64,000 bases of DNA from Streptomyces sp. CG1 (GCF_041080625.1 NZ_CP163518.1:1302001-1366000); one strand, 5' to 3'; positions 9,527-18,822 are shown, counted from the first letter of the stretch. The notes: generated from the sequence alone by a model not told the origin. Made by a program: numbers and translations.

Positions 9527-10459
9527 ATGACGCTCGTGCAAGCACCGCTCCTCGTCGATGGCGCCAGCCACTCGGCGCAGACCTTCCGCATGATGATCAA
9601 GGACCTCTCCCGAGGTGGCGAGGGAGTCACCGAGGCCGCGGACCTGAAGGTCACGCCGCTGCCTGTTCCCGGAGGCGGCGTCCAGGTCGCCGACGGCTCA
9701 GCGGTGATCCGCGGGAAGGCGAACGCCTGGCAGGGCTCCTACACCGCCTACAACATCGGCTCCGCCACCGTGCCGATCGCCCCGACCGGTGCGACACCAC
9801 GGTCGGATCTGGTCGTGCTGCGTGTCGCCGACCCGGAGTTCGAGGGCGGCCTGGATCCGGCGAAGGACGCGATCAACTACTTCGACGTCATTCCCAACAT
9901 CTCCCCCACGACGACCAGCGTCCCCAAGGGCGTGACGGGCATAGCGATCGCTCGCGTGGATCTTCCGGCGAATACCGGCACCGTCACCTCCGGGATGATC
10001 CGTGACCTGCGTCGAGTCGCCAACCCTCGCAGGGAGCGCACCTTGTACACGGCCTATCCGGCGAAGCTGTCGAAGGCGTTCAAGGATGACGACCAGTGGC
10101 ATGACTGGCCGCCCGAGGCCCGCTGGACGATCCCGGTGCCGGACTGGGCCACGAAGCTGATCGTCACCGTCACCATCGCCGGCCTGCGCATGGACTACGA
10201 CAGCCTCTTGGGCAAGCTTCGTCTCATTTTCGGCACCGTTCAGGGCCAGCACACGATGGTCGACGACAACCAAGGCAAGGTCGTCCGCCGCTCCACAGCC
10301 GTCATTGCCGACACCATCACCCTCCCAGCCGACTACCGGGGTACCAGCCAGGTCCTGTACCTGCAGGCGAACATGTCGAAGAACTGGAAGGGCGACCTCG
10401 GCGCCGACACGGGTACGTCGATCATCAGCGATGTGGAGTTCACGGAGGGACCGGTGTGA
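9527..10459 (+). CDS. Minor tail / baseplate protein
   Basis: This 310-aa protein starts with ATG shortly after the Dit gene, preceded by AAGGAG at 9510-9515. Residues 1-110 (PLLVDGASHSAQTFRMMI, TAYNIGSATVPIAPTGATPR) resemble the N-terminal domain of actinophage minor tail proteins that attach receptor-binding parts. Residues about 195-310 look like a compact beta domain with conserved Trp and Tyr residues. Its end overlaps the next gene (GTGA), so the two are probably made together. A role in the baseplate upper ring or fibre attachment is inferred from position; no catalytic motif is seen. Confidence 0.65.
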   Translation: MTLVQAPLLVDGASHSAQTFRMMIKDLSRGGEGVTEAADLKVTPLPVPGGGVQVADGSAVIRGKANAWQGSYTAYNIGSATVPIAPTGATPRSDLVVLRVADPEFEGGLDPAKDAINYFDVIPNISPTTTSVPKGVTGIAIARVDLPANTGTVTSGMIRDLRRVANPRRERTLYTAYPAKLSKAFKDDDQWHDWPPEARWTIPVPDWATKLIVTVTIAGLRMDYDSLLGKLRLIFGTVQGQHTMVDDNQGKVVRRSTAVIADTITLPADYRGTSQVLYLQANMSKNWKGDLGADTGTSIISDVEFTEGPV

Positions 10460-11547
10460 CGTACCGGTACCTCACCCAGGACGCGCTGACCGGCGAATGG
10501 CTCTCCCCGCACCTGCCGTTGAAGGGGGTCGAATTCGGGCCGGAACTCAATGGGCCTGGTGAGCTTCGCGGTTCGCTCTCGCCTCGCCTGTCATGGTCGC
10601 ACCCCGAACTCGCTGATCCCGGGACCACGCTGATCTACGCGGAGCGGGATGGGATACTGCGGTGGGGCGGCATCATCTGGCAGACCGAACCCGACGGCAA
10701 CACCATGACCGTGGAAGCAGCGGGCTGGTCCTCGTACTTCCACCGCCGGCACGACCTCGACGGCGAACTCGGCGGCCGCGCACCCTATGTGCGCACCGAC
10801 CCGTGCCGGATCTTCCGCGACGTCGTCGCATACGCGCAGTCGATCCCGGACGGTGACCTCGGCATCACCGTCGACGACACCACTTCCAAGGCGACCGTCG
10901 GCACGCCTGCCGAGCCGTGGCACTCCCGCTGGTGGGAGACCCCCGTGCTCGGCGACGTCCTCGATGACCTGGTGAAACCCGCCGACTCCCCCGACTACAC
11001 CTGCACCACCTGGTGGGACACAGGCCAGCGGCCCGTGCGGCGTATCCGGTTGGGCTACCCGCGACTGGGCAGCCGCCGCTCGGACATCTCCTTCTCCACC
11101 GGCGTCAACATCATCCGCTCCACCCCGGTGACGTACAGCGCGGACGAATACGCCCAGGTCGTCATCGCCACCGGTACCGGTGAGGGACGAGCACAACAGC
11201 GCGCGATCGACGCCGTACGCAACAAGCGGCTACGCCTTGAACACGTCCTCGACCTGCCCGAGGTGCGGGGCAAGGACGTCCTCGCGCAACGCGCGAAGAA
11301 AGAACGTGCCTGGCGGCAAAGCCTCGGCCACGTCGAGGAGATCACCGTCCGCGATCACCCCTCCGCGCCGATCGGCTCCTGGCAAATCGGCGACGACGTC
11401 CGCGTCGCCATCCGCGATCAGTGGACGAACTGGACCGGGTGGTGCCGCATCACCGGCTACACCATCCGCCCCGACACCGACGCCGGTGAGACCGCCACCC
11501 TCCGTCTCGACCCGGCCGCCGCCCACCAATACGCCACCGCCACCTGA
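10456..11547 (+). CDS. Tail-associated hub protein (Tal/gp27-like)
   Basis: This is a 363-aa protein whose GTG start overlaps the previous stop. The order Dit, minor tail, hub and the features WGGIIWQTEPDGNTMTVEAAGW near residue 70 and DDVRVAIRDQWTNWTGWCRI near 320 match the siphovirus ReqiPepy6 Gp37-like / Tal proteins found in Gram-positive phages. Such trimers close the tail tube and carry fibres or lysins. No lytic domain is fused here. The assignment is good at the level of baseplate hub but not exact for subfamily. Confidence 0.7.
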   Translation: MTYRYLTQDALTGEWLSPHLPLKGVEFGPELNGPGELRGSLSPRLSWSHPELADPGTTLIYAERDGILRWGGIIWQTEPDGNTMTVEAAGWSSYFHRRHDLDGELGGRAPYVRTDPCRIFRDVVAYAQSIPDGDLGITVDDTTSKATVGTPAEPWHSRWWETPVLGDVLDDLVKPADSPDYTCTTWWDTGQRPVRRIRLGYPRLGSRRSDISFSTGVNIIRSTPVTYSADEYAQVVIATGTGEGRAQQRAIDAVRNKRLRLEHVLDLPEVRGKDVLAQRAKKERAWRQSLGHVEEITVRDHPSAPIGSWQIGDDVRVAIRDQWTNWTGWCRITGYTIRPDTDAGETATLRLDPAAAHQYATAT

Positions 11548-11570
11548 CCCCGCAAGGAACACCCTCACTC

Positions 11571-13856
11571 GTGCCCGCAGACATCGGCACCCGTCTCGCC
11601 CGCCTCGAACAACTCGTCCACCGCTCCCTGCGGGCGCCCAAACTCGCCAACGCCAGCCTGGAGAACGGCACGCTCGGCGTGTACGACGAGAACGGCTCGC
11701 TGCGCGCCCTCATCGGCCAGCAAGCCGACGGCACCACCGGAGTGACCGCCGTCAACGGACCCCGGCCGCCTATCCCGTCCGCGCCACACGTGCAGCCAGC
11801 CCTTGGCGGTGTCCGTGTCACCTGGGACGGCACGTTCGTCGACGCCGACGCCGCGCCGCTGGACCTGTCCCGCGTGCAGGCGCACCTGCTCAGCTCCCAG
11901 GACGCAGAGCCGGATCCGCGGTGGCCCACCGCGACGATCGAAGCCGCTTCCGGCGCCTCCGTGACCGTCGCCGTGAACGCCTACAGCGCGATGTGGGTGC
12001 GGCTGGTCGCGGTGAACACGTCCGGCACGCCGAGCTTCGCCTCCCCCGCCGTGCGAGCCACACCGCGCCAGGCCGCGTCGGATGATCTGGGCAGTGCGAT
12101 CGTGCAACAGGGGCACGTCGCGCTCGGCGCCATCACCACCGGGCACCTCGCGGTCGGCTCCGTCACGCCCGACCACATCGCTGTCGGCCAGGGCACCAAC
12201 ATGATTCCCGACCCGGGGTTCGAAGGCGCGGCCACCGCCAACACCGTCGCGGCCAGCGGCCCAGCGTGGTCATTCGCGCCGGGCAACCGTACCGGCGTCG
12301 GCATCCGTGTCGACTGCACGGCGGACACGCCCACCTATCGCACGCTGCCGCTGGCGACCGTGCCCATGCTGGCGCACTCTCGTCTGTTCCTCGCCGTCGA
12401 CATCCTCGTCTCCGCCGACCTCGCCGCGCAGGGAGTAAAGCTCCTCGCCCGGTGGGAGACCAGCACTGGCGAGGTTCTCGGCTACGGCGTCGCCGAGACC
12501 ACCCGTCCCGAGCCCAGGGTGTGGCAGCGCATCACGGGGGAGGTCGCCGCACCGCAAGGCACGACGCGCGCAGTGCTGTGCCTGGAGGCTTCTGCTGCTA
12601 CTGCCGGCTGGGTCGTCTTCGACAATGCCGAAGCGCATGTGGTCTTCGGCGATGCCACCGGCGGTGCCCGCGCGGAGATCGGGCCGCGCGGCCTGCGCCT
12701 CTTCGACGAGGACGGAGACGAGGTCGTCTCCCTCGTCTCCGGGCAAGCCAACTACCTGACCTTGCGGGACGGCACGACCCGGGTCGCCGCGATCGGCTCC
12801 ACGGGCGACGCGAGCTTTCAGAACCTGAACGTTGCCGGACAGATATCGATTGGCGGCGACGACCTCGCCACCCTCTACAACGGCCCTCGCGGCCTGGTCG
12901 CCGTCGACTGGATGGCCACCGCGGTCAAGACCACCACGGGCACGGAGATGGGCTACGTCGAGCTCGCCTTCGATGCCGAGGACGGCCGCATGTATCGGGT
13001 CGCGTACGCGGGAACCGCAGAGTGCTCGGCAACCGGTGGCTCGCTGGTCTTGCGACTTCGGACCGGCTACAAGTCCGCGCCGCTGATCTCGTCCACCCAA
13101 CTGCAGGAGGCCCGGCATCCTCTGACCGCAACCCGACGCTCAGCAAGCCTGGAGTTCGTGTCCGCGTGTACACCCACCGGGCTGATCCGGCCCGGCCGCA
13201 ACCGGCTCCTGCTGACGTTCACCAGCGACAGCGGAGCGCCCGCCGGGCAGCAGGTGACCCTGACCGGGGCCAAGGGCCGTCTGGGACACATGACGGTGGA
13301 GGAGATCGGGGAACAGGTGCCGGAGACCGGCGTGTTCAACACCGGCGGCGCTGTTGTCCCCGACCCGCCGGTGAAGGTCACCCGGACCTACAAGGCCACC
13401 TGGTCCGGCAGCTACGCCAACCGGTCGGGCTACAACGCCTACTACAAAAACGAGATGGTCAGCGGCTACTTCTCGGCGAACAACGGCACGCAGGCCGCGC
13501 TCGTCGGCTTCGGCGGAAGCCTCGCCTCCGATCTGTCCGGGGCGAAGCTCCTCAAGGTCGAGGCGTATCTGTACGCCAGCCACTGGTACTACGCCTCCGG
13601 CGGCACCGCCGTTCTCAAAGCCCACAGCCATGCCTCCCGGCCCGGCAAGTTCTCCGCCGACCAGAGCGCATCGAAGACGATCACCAGCTGGGCTCGGGCA
13701 AGCGGCCGTTGGGTCGACATCACGTCGATCTTCGACTCGACCACGTTCCGCGGTATCGCGGTCGACCCGAACAGCACCAACCAGACCTACTACGGCAAGT
13801 TCGACGGCGTCGGCAGCGCGCATCCGCCGCAGCTGCGGGTCACCTACATCAAGTAA
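11571..13856 (+). CDS. Large minor tail / fibre protein
   Basis: This 761-aa protein starts with GTG, with AAGGAA a few bases upstream. Its N-terminus (PADIGTRLARLEQLVHR) is a short coiled coil often seen in actinophage minor tail proteins. A fibronectin-like stretch follows (about 60-165), then the repeat-like phrases ITTGHLAVGSVTPDHIAVGQ (about 190-210) that mark fibre attachment regions. A jelly-roll region lies at about 215-360. The last 130 residues end in a DNRLRE-like beta domain (SWARASGRWVDITSIF). It probably links the hub to the surface-binding tip. The following gene has a similar spacing and ribosome binding site, so they are likely one transcript. Confidence 0.7.
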   Translation: MPADIGTRLARLEQLVHRSLRAPKLANASLENGTLGVYDENGSLRALIGQQADGTTGVTAVNGPRPPIPSAPHVQPALGGVRVTWDGTFVDADAAPLDLSRVQAHLLSSQDAEPDPRWPTATIEAASGASVTVAVNAYSAMWVRLVAVNTSGTPSFASPAVRATPRQAASDDLGSAIVQQGHVALGAITTGHLAVGSVTPDHIAVGQGTNMIPDPGFEGAATANTVAASGPAWSFAPGNRTGVGIRVDCTADTPTYRTLPLATVPMLAHSRLFLAVDILVSADLAAQGVKLLARWETSTGEVLGYGVAETTRPEPRVWQRITGEVAAPQGTTRAVLCLEASAATAGWVVFDNAEAHVVFGDATGGARAEIGPRGLRLFDEDGDEVVSLVSGQANYLTLRDGTTRVAAIGSTGDASFQNLNVAGQISIGGDDLATLYNGPRGLVAVDWMATAVKTTTGTEMGYVELAFDAEDGRMYRVAYAGTAECSATGGSLVLRLRTGYKSAPLISSTQLQEARHPLTATRRSASLEFVSACTPTGLIRPGRNRLLLTFTSDSGAPAGQQVTLTGAKGRLGHMTVEEIGEQVPETGVFNTGGAVVPDPPVKVTRTYKATWSGSYANRSGYNAYYKNEMVSGYFSANNGTQAALVGFGGSLASDLSGAKLLKVEAYLYASHWYYASGGTAVLKAHSHASRPGKFSADQSASKTITSWARASGRWVDITSIFDSTTFRGIAVDPNSTNQTYYGKFDGVGSAHPPQLRVTYIK

Positions 13857-13877
13857 CCGGAAGGAACCAACACGCTC

Positions 13878-15209
13878 GTGCCCGCCCTGTACGGAGACCT
13901 CGTCACGAACGGCAGCTTCACCGCCGGCACCGCAAGCTGGTGGTCCGGCGACCCGACCATGATCACGATCAACGCACCCGGGACCGGGCTGGAAGCGACA
14001 GCGACGACCGACGCGGTCAACCTGTGGGACGCGCCGCTCGGGCAGAACGGCATCACGCTGCGCTCCGGGTGCACCTACACGCTGAGCTTCACCGCACGCG
14101 CCAGTCAGCCCGGGACGTCACTGCGCGCCCAGGTCGGCCTCGGGGCGGACCCGTGGGCCGCGACCGTGGACCAGACGGTCACTCTGTCGGCAGTTGATCG
14201 GCACTTCGTCCTGCCGTTCACCTCGAATCTCGACACGGCTCAGGCGCAGGTGAGTTTCCAGCTCGGGCAGGGCACCTCGGTCACGGTGTACCTGACCGAG
14301 GTCCGGCTCACCTGCTCCACTGCACGTGAAGGATTCTTCGTCGATCCGGACTCCAACGCGGCACAGTGGGTCGACGCGAACCCTGGTGATCCCCGCGCTG
14401 CGAAGATCAGCCAGTCACTCGCCCGCCGCCCGGCAGCCCGTTGGTTCGGCGACTGGAACAAGGACGTGCGAACCGAGGTGGACGCCTATGTGGCTGCTGC
14501 CGCCGCTGTCGGAAAGCTTCCGATTCTGACGGCCTACAATATGTTCAACCGGGACAGCGGCGGCCAGTCCAGCGGCGGCGCCACCACACCCGACGAATAC
14601 CGTGCTTGGATCGATGCGTTCGCTGCCGGCATCGGGGACCGGCCGACGATCGTGATCGTGGAGCCTGACTCGCTTGCGCAACTCGGCAACCTACCGACCG
14701 ACGCAGATCGTGCGGAGCGTACGAGCCTGGTCGCCCATGCTGCCGAGGCGCTGGCCGCCTGCCCGCTCGTGAGTGCCTACCTCGACGGGGGCAACCCCAC
14801 CTGGATCACGCCGGACTCGATGGCTGAACGCCTGTCTGCCGCTCAGGTCTCGAAAGTCCGCGGGTTCGGGGTCGGCGTCGCCAATTTCCACGCGACCGAT
14901 GTGTCGTGCACCTACGGCCACCAGGTCGCTCAGGCTCTGTCGTCGCTCGGCGTGCACGGCGCACGATTCATCATCGATACCTCCCGCAACGGCAACGGAT
15001 CCCTGGGAGCCAATGGGCAGCACGTGAGCTGGTGCAACCCGGCGGGACGACGCCTCGGTGTGCCCTCGTCCATCGGAGTCGGCGGCGCCGACTACCTGCT
15101 GTGGATCAAGGCTCCTGGAGACTCTGACGGTATGTGTGGCACTGCCCCTGACGCACCTGGGGGCAAGTTCTCGCCGTTCCTCGCAGAGGGTCTGATCGAA
15201 GGCACGTGA
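13878..15209 (+). CDS. Tail-associated protein: carbohydrate-binding domain plus GH6 glucanase
   Basis: The 443-aa product begins at GTG 13878 behind GGAAGGA and has no signal peptide. Residues 5-147 form a CBM4/9-like jelly roll (NGSFTAGTASWWSG start, YTLSFTARAS core). Residues 152-440 follow family GH6: FFVDPDSNAAQW, RWFGDWN, LTAYNMFNRDSGG with Asp226, VIVEPDSLA with Asp264 as likely proton donor, DTSRNGNG and LWIKAPGDSDG. GH6 enzymes cut beta-1,4-glucan. As the last gene of the tail module without an export signal, it is most likely a particle-borne tip enzyme rather than a secreted cellulase. Streptomyces make a beta-glucan at hyphal tips, a plausible target. The lasso pathway begins on the opposite strand 95 bp downstream. 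Confidence 0.8.
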   Translation: MPALYGDLVTNGSFTAGTASWWSGDPTMITINAPGTGLEATATTDAVNLWDAPLGQNGITLRSGCTYTLSFTARASQPGTSLRAQVGLGADPWAATVDQTVTLSAVDRHFVLPFTSNLDTAQAQVSFQLGQGTSVTVYLTEVRLTCSTAREGFFVDPDSNAAQWVDANPGDPRAAKISQSLARRPAARWFGDWNKDVRTEVDAYVAAAAAVGKLPILTAYNMFNRDSGGQSSGGATTPDEYRAWIDAFAAGIGDRPTIVIVEPDSLAQLGNLPTDADRAERTSLVAHAAEALAACPLVSAYLDGGNPTWITPDSMAERLSAAQVSKVRGFGVGVANFHATDVSCTYGHQVAQALSSLGVHGARFIIDTSRNGNGSLGANGQHVSWCNPAGRRLGVPSSIGVGGADYLLWIKAPGDSDGMCGTAPDAPGGKFSPFLAEGLIEGT

Positions 15210-15304
15210 GGTAGAGATCCGGAACAAGTCTATTGAGGCGTATTGCACGTACAGACTCCCATGGACGAGGTTGATGCCTCTTTGCCGGCCGCGGGATCTG
15301 AACG

Positions 15305-16324
15305 TCAACCGTCGAGCGACCGTGGACTGGGAGCGAACGCGAGGATGTACAGTCCCGCAGGCACCTCGGTGGTCCCCATGTGCACAAGACCGGCGGCAGT
15401 GGCCAGTTCCCGGTATCGGCTGAGAGTACGTTCCCGACCGCCCAGGAAGAGGAACATGCCGAGGTCCATCGAGGTCATCGCGTAGGGGTCGCCCTGGTCC
15501 AGCAGCCGCTCGACCACCAGTACGACGGTGTGCCGACCGGCCGCTTGGGCGCAGCCTCGCAGGATGCGCACTGCGTCGTCGTCGTTCCAGTTGTGCAGGA
15601 CGTTCACCAGTGTGTACACGTCGCCAGGTGGTAGTGGCTCGAAGAAGCTCCCGGCCAAGACCGTGAACCGGTCGCCGTGGCCGGCGGCTGTCAGCCGTTC
15701 GGTGGCCGCGTGGGCGGCGTCCGGCAGGTCGAGCAGGGTCGAGCGCAGGCGTGGGTACGTGCGCATCAGGGCGTCCAGCAGGACGCCGGTCCCGCCGCCG
15801 AGGTCCACCACGTGGCCGTCGGTGGGCCAGGGATATGCCTGGACCAACTCGCTGGCGAAGCTCTCCGCGTGGTGACCGCGGAGCCCGTCGAAGGTCACGC
15901 CGGTGGGGTGCGCGGCGAGATCCTCGTAGAACGTCTTGCCATGCAGCTCCGGGTAGGGCGGGTGGCCAGTGCGCAGCGCCTGGAGCAGACTTGTGGTCGC
16001 GGCATCGAGATGGGCGCCTATGCCGGACTGGTCGAGCCATGACCGCAGGCGCGAGGGGTGGCCGTCCAACAGGGCGGCGGAGAGGCCAGTCAGCCCGTAC
16101 ACGCCGGGCTGGGGTTCGTCGAAGACCTGGCGGCAGACGAGGAACTGCATGAGCCGCTCGAGGAGGTCTGGGTCGGCCGCAGCTCGTTCGGCGAGCGCCG
16201 AAAGATGGTCGTGGCCGGCGAGGATGTGGTCGGCCAGTCGCAGGGTCGCTGCGGCGCGCAACGCGACGGGGGCCAGTCCACTCACGGCTTCGGCGAACTG
16301 GTGGGCGGCGAGGTCGTCGTTCAC
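15305..16324 (-). CDS. SAM-dependent O-methyltransferase of the lasso cluster
   Basis: This 339-aa enzyme belongs to the plant-type/AcmB class of O-methyltransferases. It has an N-terminal dimerisation/winged-helix part (about 10-100), the SAM motif VVDLGGGTG at 172-180, and LHNWND at 243-248 with the His usually acting as base. Its start overlaps the stop of the ABC transporter (ATGA), so it is the last gene of the lasso operon. The precursor resembles lassomycin, a C-terminal methyl ester, so carboxyl O-methylation of the peptide is the natural guess. Side-chain or other modification cannot be excluded. The fold class differs from small carboxyl methyltransferases, so the assignment of substrate is inference. 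Confidence 0.8.
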   Translation of the reverse strand: MNDDLAAHQFAEAVSGLAPVALRAAATLRLADHILAGHDHLSALAERAAADPDLLERLMQFLVCRQVFDEPQPGVYGLTGLSAALLDGHPSRLRSWLDQSGIGAHLDAATTSLLQALRTGHPPYPELHGKTFYEDLAAHPTGVTFDGLRGHHAESFASELVQAYPWPTDGHVVDLGGGTGVLLDALMRTYPRLRSTLLDLPDAAHAATERLTAAGHGDRFTVLAGSFFEPLPPGDVYTLVNVLHNWNDDDAVRILRGCAQAAGRHTVVLVVERLLDQGDPYAMTSMDLGMFLFLGGRERTLSRYRELATAAGLVHMGTTEVPAGLYILAFAPSPRSLDG

Positions 16325-18150
16325 TGCGGGGCTCCGGGTGGGGTGGTGAGGGATGGCTCGCTGTCGACCCGCCCGTTGATGCGGCTGTCGGTCTGTTCGC
16401 CGAGCAGCAGGCGGTAGCGTCGGCTGGTGCGGACGAGCTCATCGTGGTCGCCGGCCGCCACCAGTCGGCCGTCGTCGACGACGAGGATCCGATCGGCGTC
16501 GCGGACGGTGGAGAGCCGGTGGGCCACCACCAGTACCGCGGTGTTTTCGGGCAGGGCGCGCAGCCCGGCCATCACGGCGATCTCGTTCTCGGTGTCGAGG
16601 CCGGAGGTGGGTTCGTCGAGCAGCAGCAGTGCGGGCCGGCTCAGTAGCGCGCGTGCGATGGCCAGACGCTGGCGCTCGCCGCCCGACAGCAGCGCGCCAT
16701 GCTCGCCGACGGGCGTGTCGATGCCCTGCGGCAGCCGGTCTACCAGTTGGTGCAGGTTCACCTGCCGCAGGGCCCTGTCCAGTGCCTCCGGCGTGACTTC
16801 GCCGCTCAGCGTGAGGTTGTCGCGCAGCGTTCCATGCAGTACGACCGGGTCCTGTTCCACCAGGGCCAGCAGCGAGCGAGACTGACGTAGCGTCAAATCT
16901 GCGTGGCCGACATAGTGGATCGACCCGTGGTCGGGTTCGTACAGTCGACAGATCAAAGACAGGATCGTGGACTTGCCCGCGCCGGATGGGCCGACCACCG
17001 CGGTCCGGGTGCCGGGCGCGAGTGCGAAGCTGATTCCGCGCAGAGCCGGTCGCTCGCCGTACGAGAAGGCAACGTCGCGAAATTCCAGCACGGGAGCACC
17101 AGCAGGGGCCCGATGCACCTTGGCCGCGGCGGCGGGCTCGGCCGGCTCGGCGTCCCAGGCGAGGCAGTCGTCGATACGCTGCAATGCGCCCATGGCCCGC
17201 TTCAGCGTGGTGAGGCCGTCCAGCAAATTACCGAGCGGCATCACCAGATAGGTGGCATACAGCAAGAGCGCGATCAGGTCGCCGAGCGCAAGGCTGCCAT
17301 CGGCCACCCTGGCGCCGCCGAGGACGAGAACCAGCAGGAAGGAGCCGCTGGCAGCGAGCTGGGTCACCGGCGCCGCCGCGGCACCGAGTCGGGCGCCGCG
17401 GATGCCAGCCCGGCGGGCGGCCTGGGCGGAGGCGACGATACCGGCGGACTCGGCCTCCTCGACGCCGCTCACCCGGATGGTGCGCACTGCCGTGAGCCCG
17501 CGCTCAAGGTCGGCGGCGAACGAACCGACAGCTGTCTGCGCCTGCTCACCTGCCGACCTGATCCGGTCGAGGGCGGCGGTGACGCCCAGCCCGGCGACCG
17601 CGAAGACCCCCAGGACGGCGAGGAAAAGCACTGGATCGATCCTGAGCATCAGGACAGTGGCGCCGCCTACCGTAAGCACGCCGACCGCGATCTCGACCAG
17701 GCTGCGGTTGACCGCGTCCCGCAGCGCGGCCGTGTCGTTGGTCGCCCGCGTGATCAGGTCGCCGATGCGGTGTCGTTCCAGGACTGTGATGCGCAGTCGC
17801 AGCAGGTGGCCGACCAGTTGTCGACGCAGCCGCAGGACGACGTTCTCCCCAGCGCGTTCCAGAAGGTAGCGGCCGAGCGTGTCAACGACCGTCTGAGCCG
17901 CGAAGAGCCCGAGCAGGACGGCCACCAGGCCGGCCAGAGCGCCGCCGGTGCGGACCCGGTCGATAACCGCGCCGGCCAGCAGCGGCTGCGCCAGTCCGAG
18001 CGCGGAGGCGGTGACGACGAGCAGGCCGGCCGTGCCGATCCCGCGGAACTCCGAGCGCATCAGCGCGAGGAGCCGGCGCAGGTCTGGCCGTGCGCCCACG
18101 CCGGTACCCTCGCCCGTACCGGAAGTAGTGGCCGAGCCGGTACTAGACAC
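16321..18150 (-). CDS. ABC exporter of the lasso peptide
   Basis: This 609-aa half transporter has about six membrane helices in residues 35-330 followed by one ATPase domain. Walker A is VVGPSGAGKST, the signature is LSGGERQRLAIARA and Walker B is LLLLDEPTSGLD. No N-terminal C39 peptidase is present, as expected because the lasso leader is removed by the separate B2 protease. The start overlaps the end of the B2 gene by 8 bp and the stop overlaps the methyltransferase start. It probably exports the mature peptide and gives self-protection. It is unrelated in detail to the second ABC protein at 21.7-23.5 kb. Confidence 0.88.
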   Translation of the reverse strand: MSSTGSATTSGTGEGTGVGARPDLRRLLALMRSEFRGIGTAGLLVVTASALGLAQPLLAGAVIDRVRTGGALAGLVAVLLGLFAAQTVVDTLGRYLLERAGENVVLRLRRQLVGHLLRLRITVLERHRIGDLITRATNDTAALRDAVNRSLVEIAVGVLTVGGATVLMLRIDPVLFLAVLGVFAVAGLGVTAALDRIRSAGEQAQTAVGSFAADLERGLTAVRTIRVSGVEEAESAGIVASAQAARRAGIRGARLGAAAAPVTQLAASGSFLLVLVLGGARVADGSLALGDLIALLLYATYLVMPLGNLLDGLTTLKRAMGALQRIDDCLAWDAEPAEPAAAAKVHRAPAGAPVLEFRDVAFSYGERPALRGISFALAPGTRTAVVGPSGAGKSTILSLICRLYEPDHGSIHYVGHADLTLRQSRSLLALVEQDPVVLHGTLRDNLTLSGEVTPEALDRALRQVNLHQLVDRLPQGIDTPVGEHGALLSGGERQRLAIARALLSRPALLLLDEPTSGLDTENEIAVMAGLRALPENTAVLVVAHRLSTVRDADRILVVDDGRLVAAGDHDELVRTSRRYRLLLGEQTDSRINGRVDSEPSLTTPPGAPQ

Positions 18151-18568
18151 GACCAGCCCTGACCCGCATCAACACCCGGTAGTCGTCGCGGCCACCAGGT
18201 TCGGCCACGATCCGCTCCTCGGCCTCCACCCAGGCGTGGGCGGCGAACGGCGGGGTGGCACGTACACCGACGCACCACTGCGGCCAGCCGCCGCGGACCC
18301 GGCAGAGCAGGCCGACCGCGATCGAGCGCGGTAGGCAGCCCTGCCAGCCCGCACAACGGGCACTGGCTCCGACGACCTCGCGGTAGTACTCCTCCGCCTG
18401 CCGGTAGGGGACGGGGCGTGCGTCGGCGGCGAGCCGTTCCAGTACCGTGCGCAGCCGCCGGGGCGACAGCCGGGAAAGGAGCAGTCCGCCGGCGACGGCC
18501 GCGCGGACGGTCACCGCGTGGCCAGGGCCGCTCCGACGGGCTGTGGGCACGGTCATGCCGACGCTCAT
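18143..18568 (-). CDS. Lasso peptide B2 leader protease
   Basis: This 141-aa transglutaminase-like protease carries the motif GWQGCLPRS with the catalytic Cys78 and PFAAHAWVE with His111, the two landmarks of lasso B2 proteins. A Glu/Asp at about 121-123 could complete the triad. It starts with ATG overlapping the stop of the RRE gene (ATGA) and ends inside the ABC gene start. Together with the RRE protein it removes the 21-residue leader of the precursor. Length is normal for stand-alone B2 proteins of actinomycetes, which lack the N-terminal part fused in McjB. Confidence 0.9.
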   Translation of the reverse strand: MSVGMTVPTARRSGPGHAVTVRAAVAGGLLLSRLSPRRLRTVLERLAADARPVPYRQAEEYYREVVGASARCAGWQGCLPRSIAVGLLCRVRGGWPQWCVGVRATPPFAAHAWVEAEERIVAEPGGRDDYRVLMRVRAGRV

Positions 18569-18822
18569 GCGCCCACCAGTCCGGCCTGGCGCAGTTGGTC
18601 GACCAGGGCCAGCAGGTCCTGTCTGGCGCGTTCCTCCGTGACGTCGTACTCGGCCGTGATCGCTGCCACGACATCTTCGGTGTCGCCCCCGGCGAGCAGG
18701 TGCTCGGCTGCCACCCGGCCTGTGGGGTTCAGCTGGAAGTAGCGGCCGACGCGCTCGTCGAGAAGGACGGCGCCGTACTCGGTGGCCACCAGGGTCACGT
18801 CGTCACGTAAGCGAAGGGGCAT
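18565..18822 (-). CDS. PqqD-like RRE protein (lasso B1)
   Basis: This is an 85-aa PqqD-family protein with the usual phrases TEYGAVLLDERVGRYFQLN and a C-terminal helix LLALVDQLRQAGLV. It is the recognition element that binds the YxxPxL motif of the leader and delivers the precursor to B2. The start lies 20 bp inside the cyclase gene and the stop overlaps the protease start, so the three enzymes are translationally coupled. Separate B1 and B2 proteins are the normal arrangement in actinomycete lasso clusters. Confidence 0.9.
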   Translation of the reverse strand: MPLRLRDDVTLVATEYGAVLLDERVGRYFQLNPTGRVAAEHLLAGGDTEDVVAAITAEYDVTEERARQDLLALVDQLRQAGLVGA

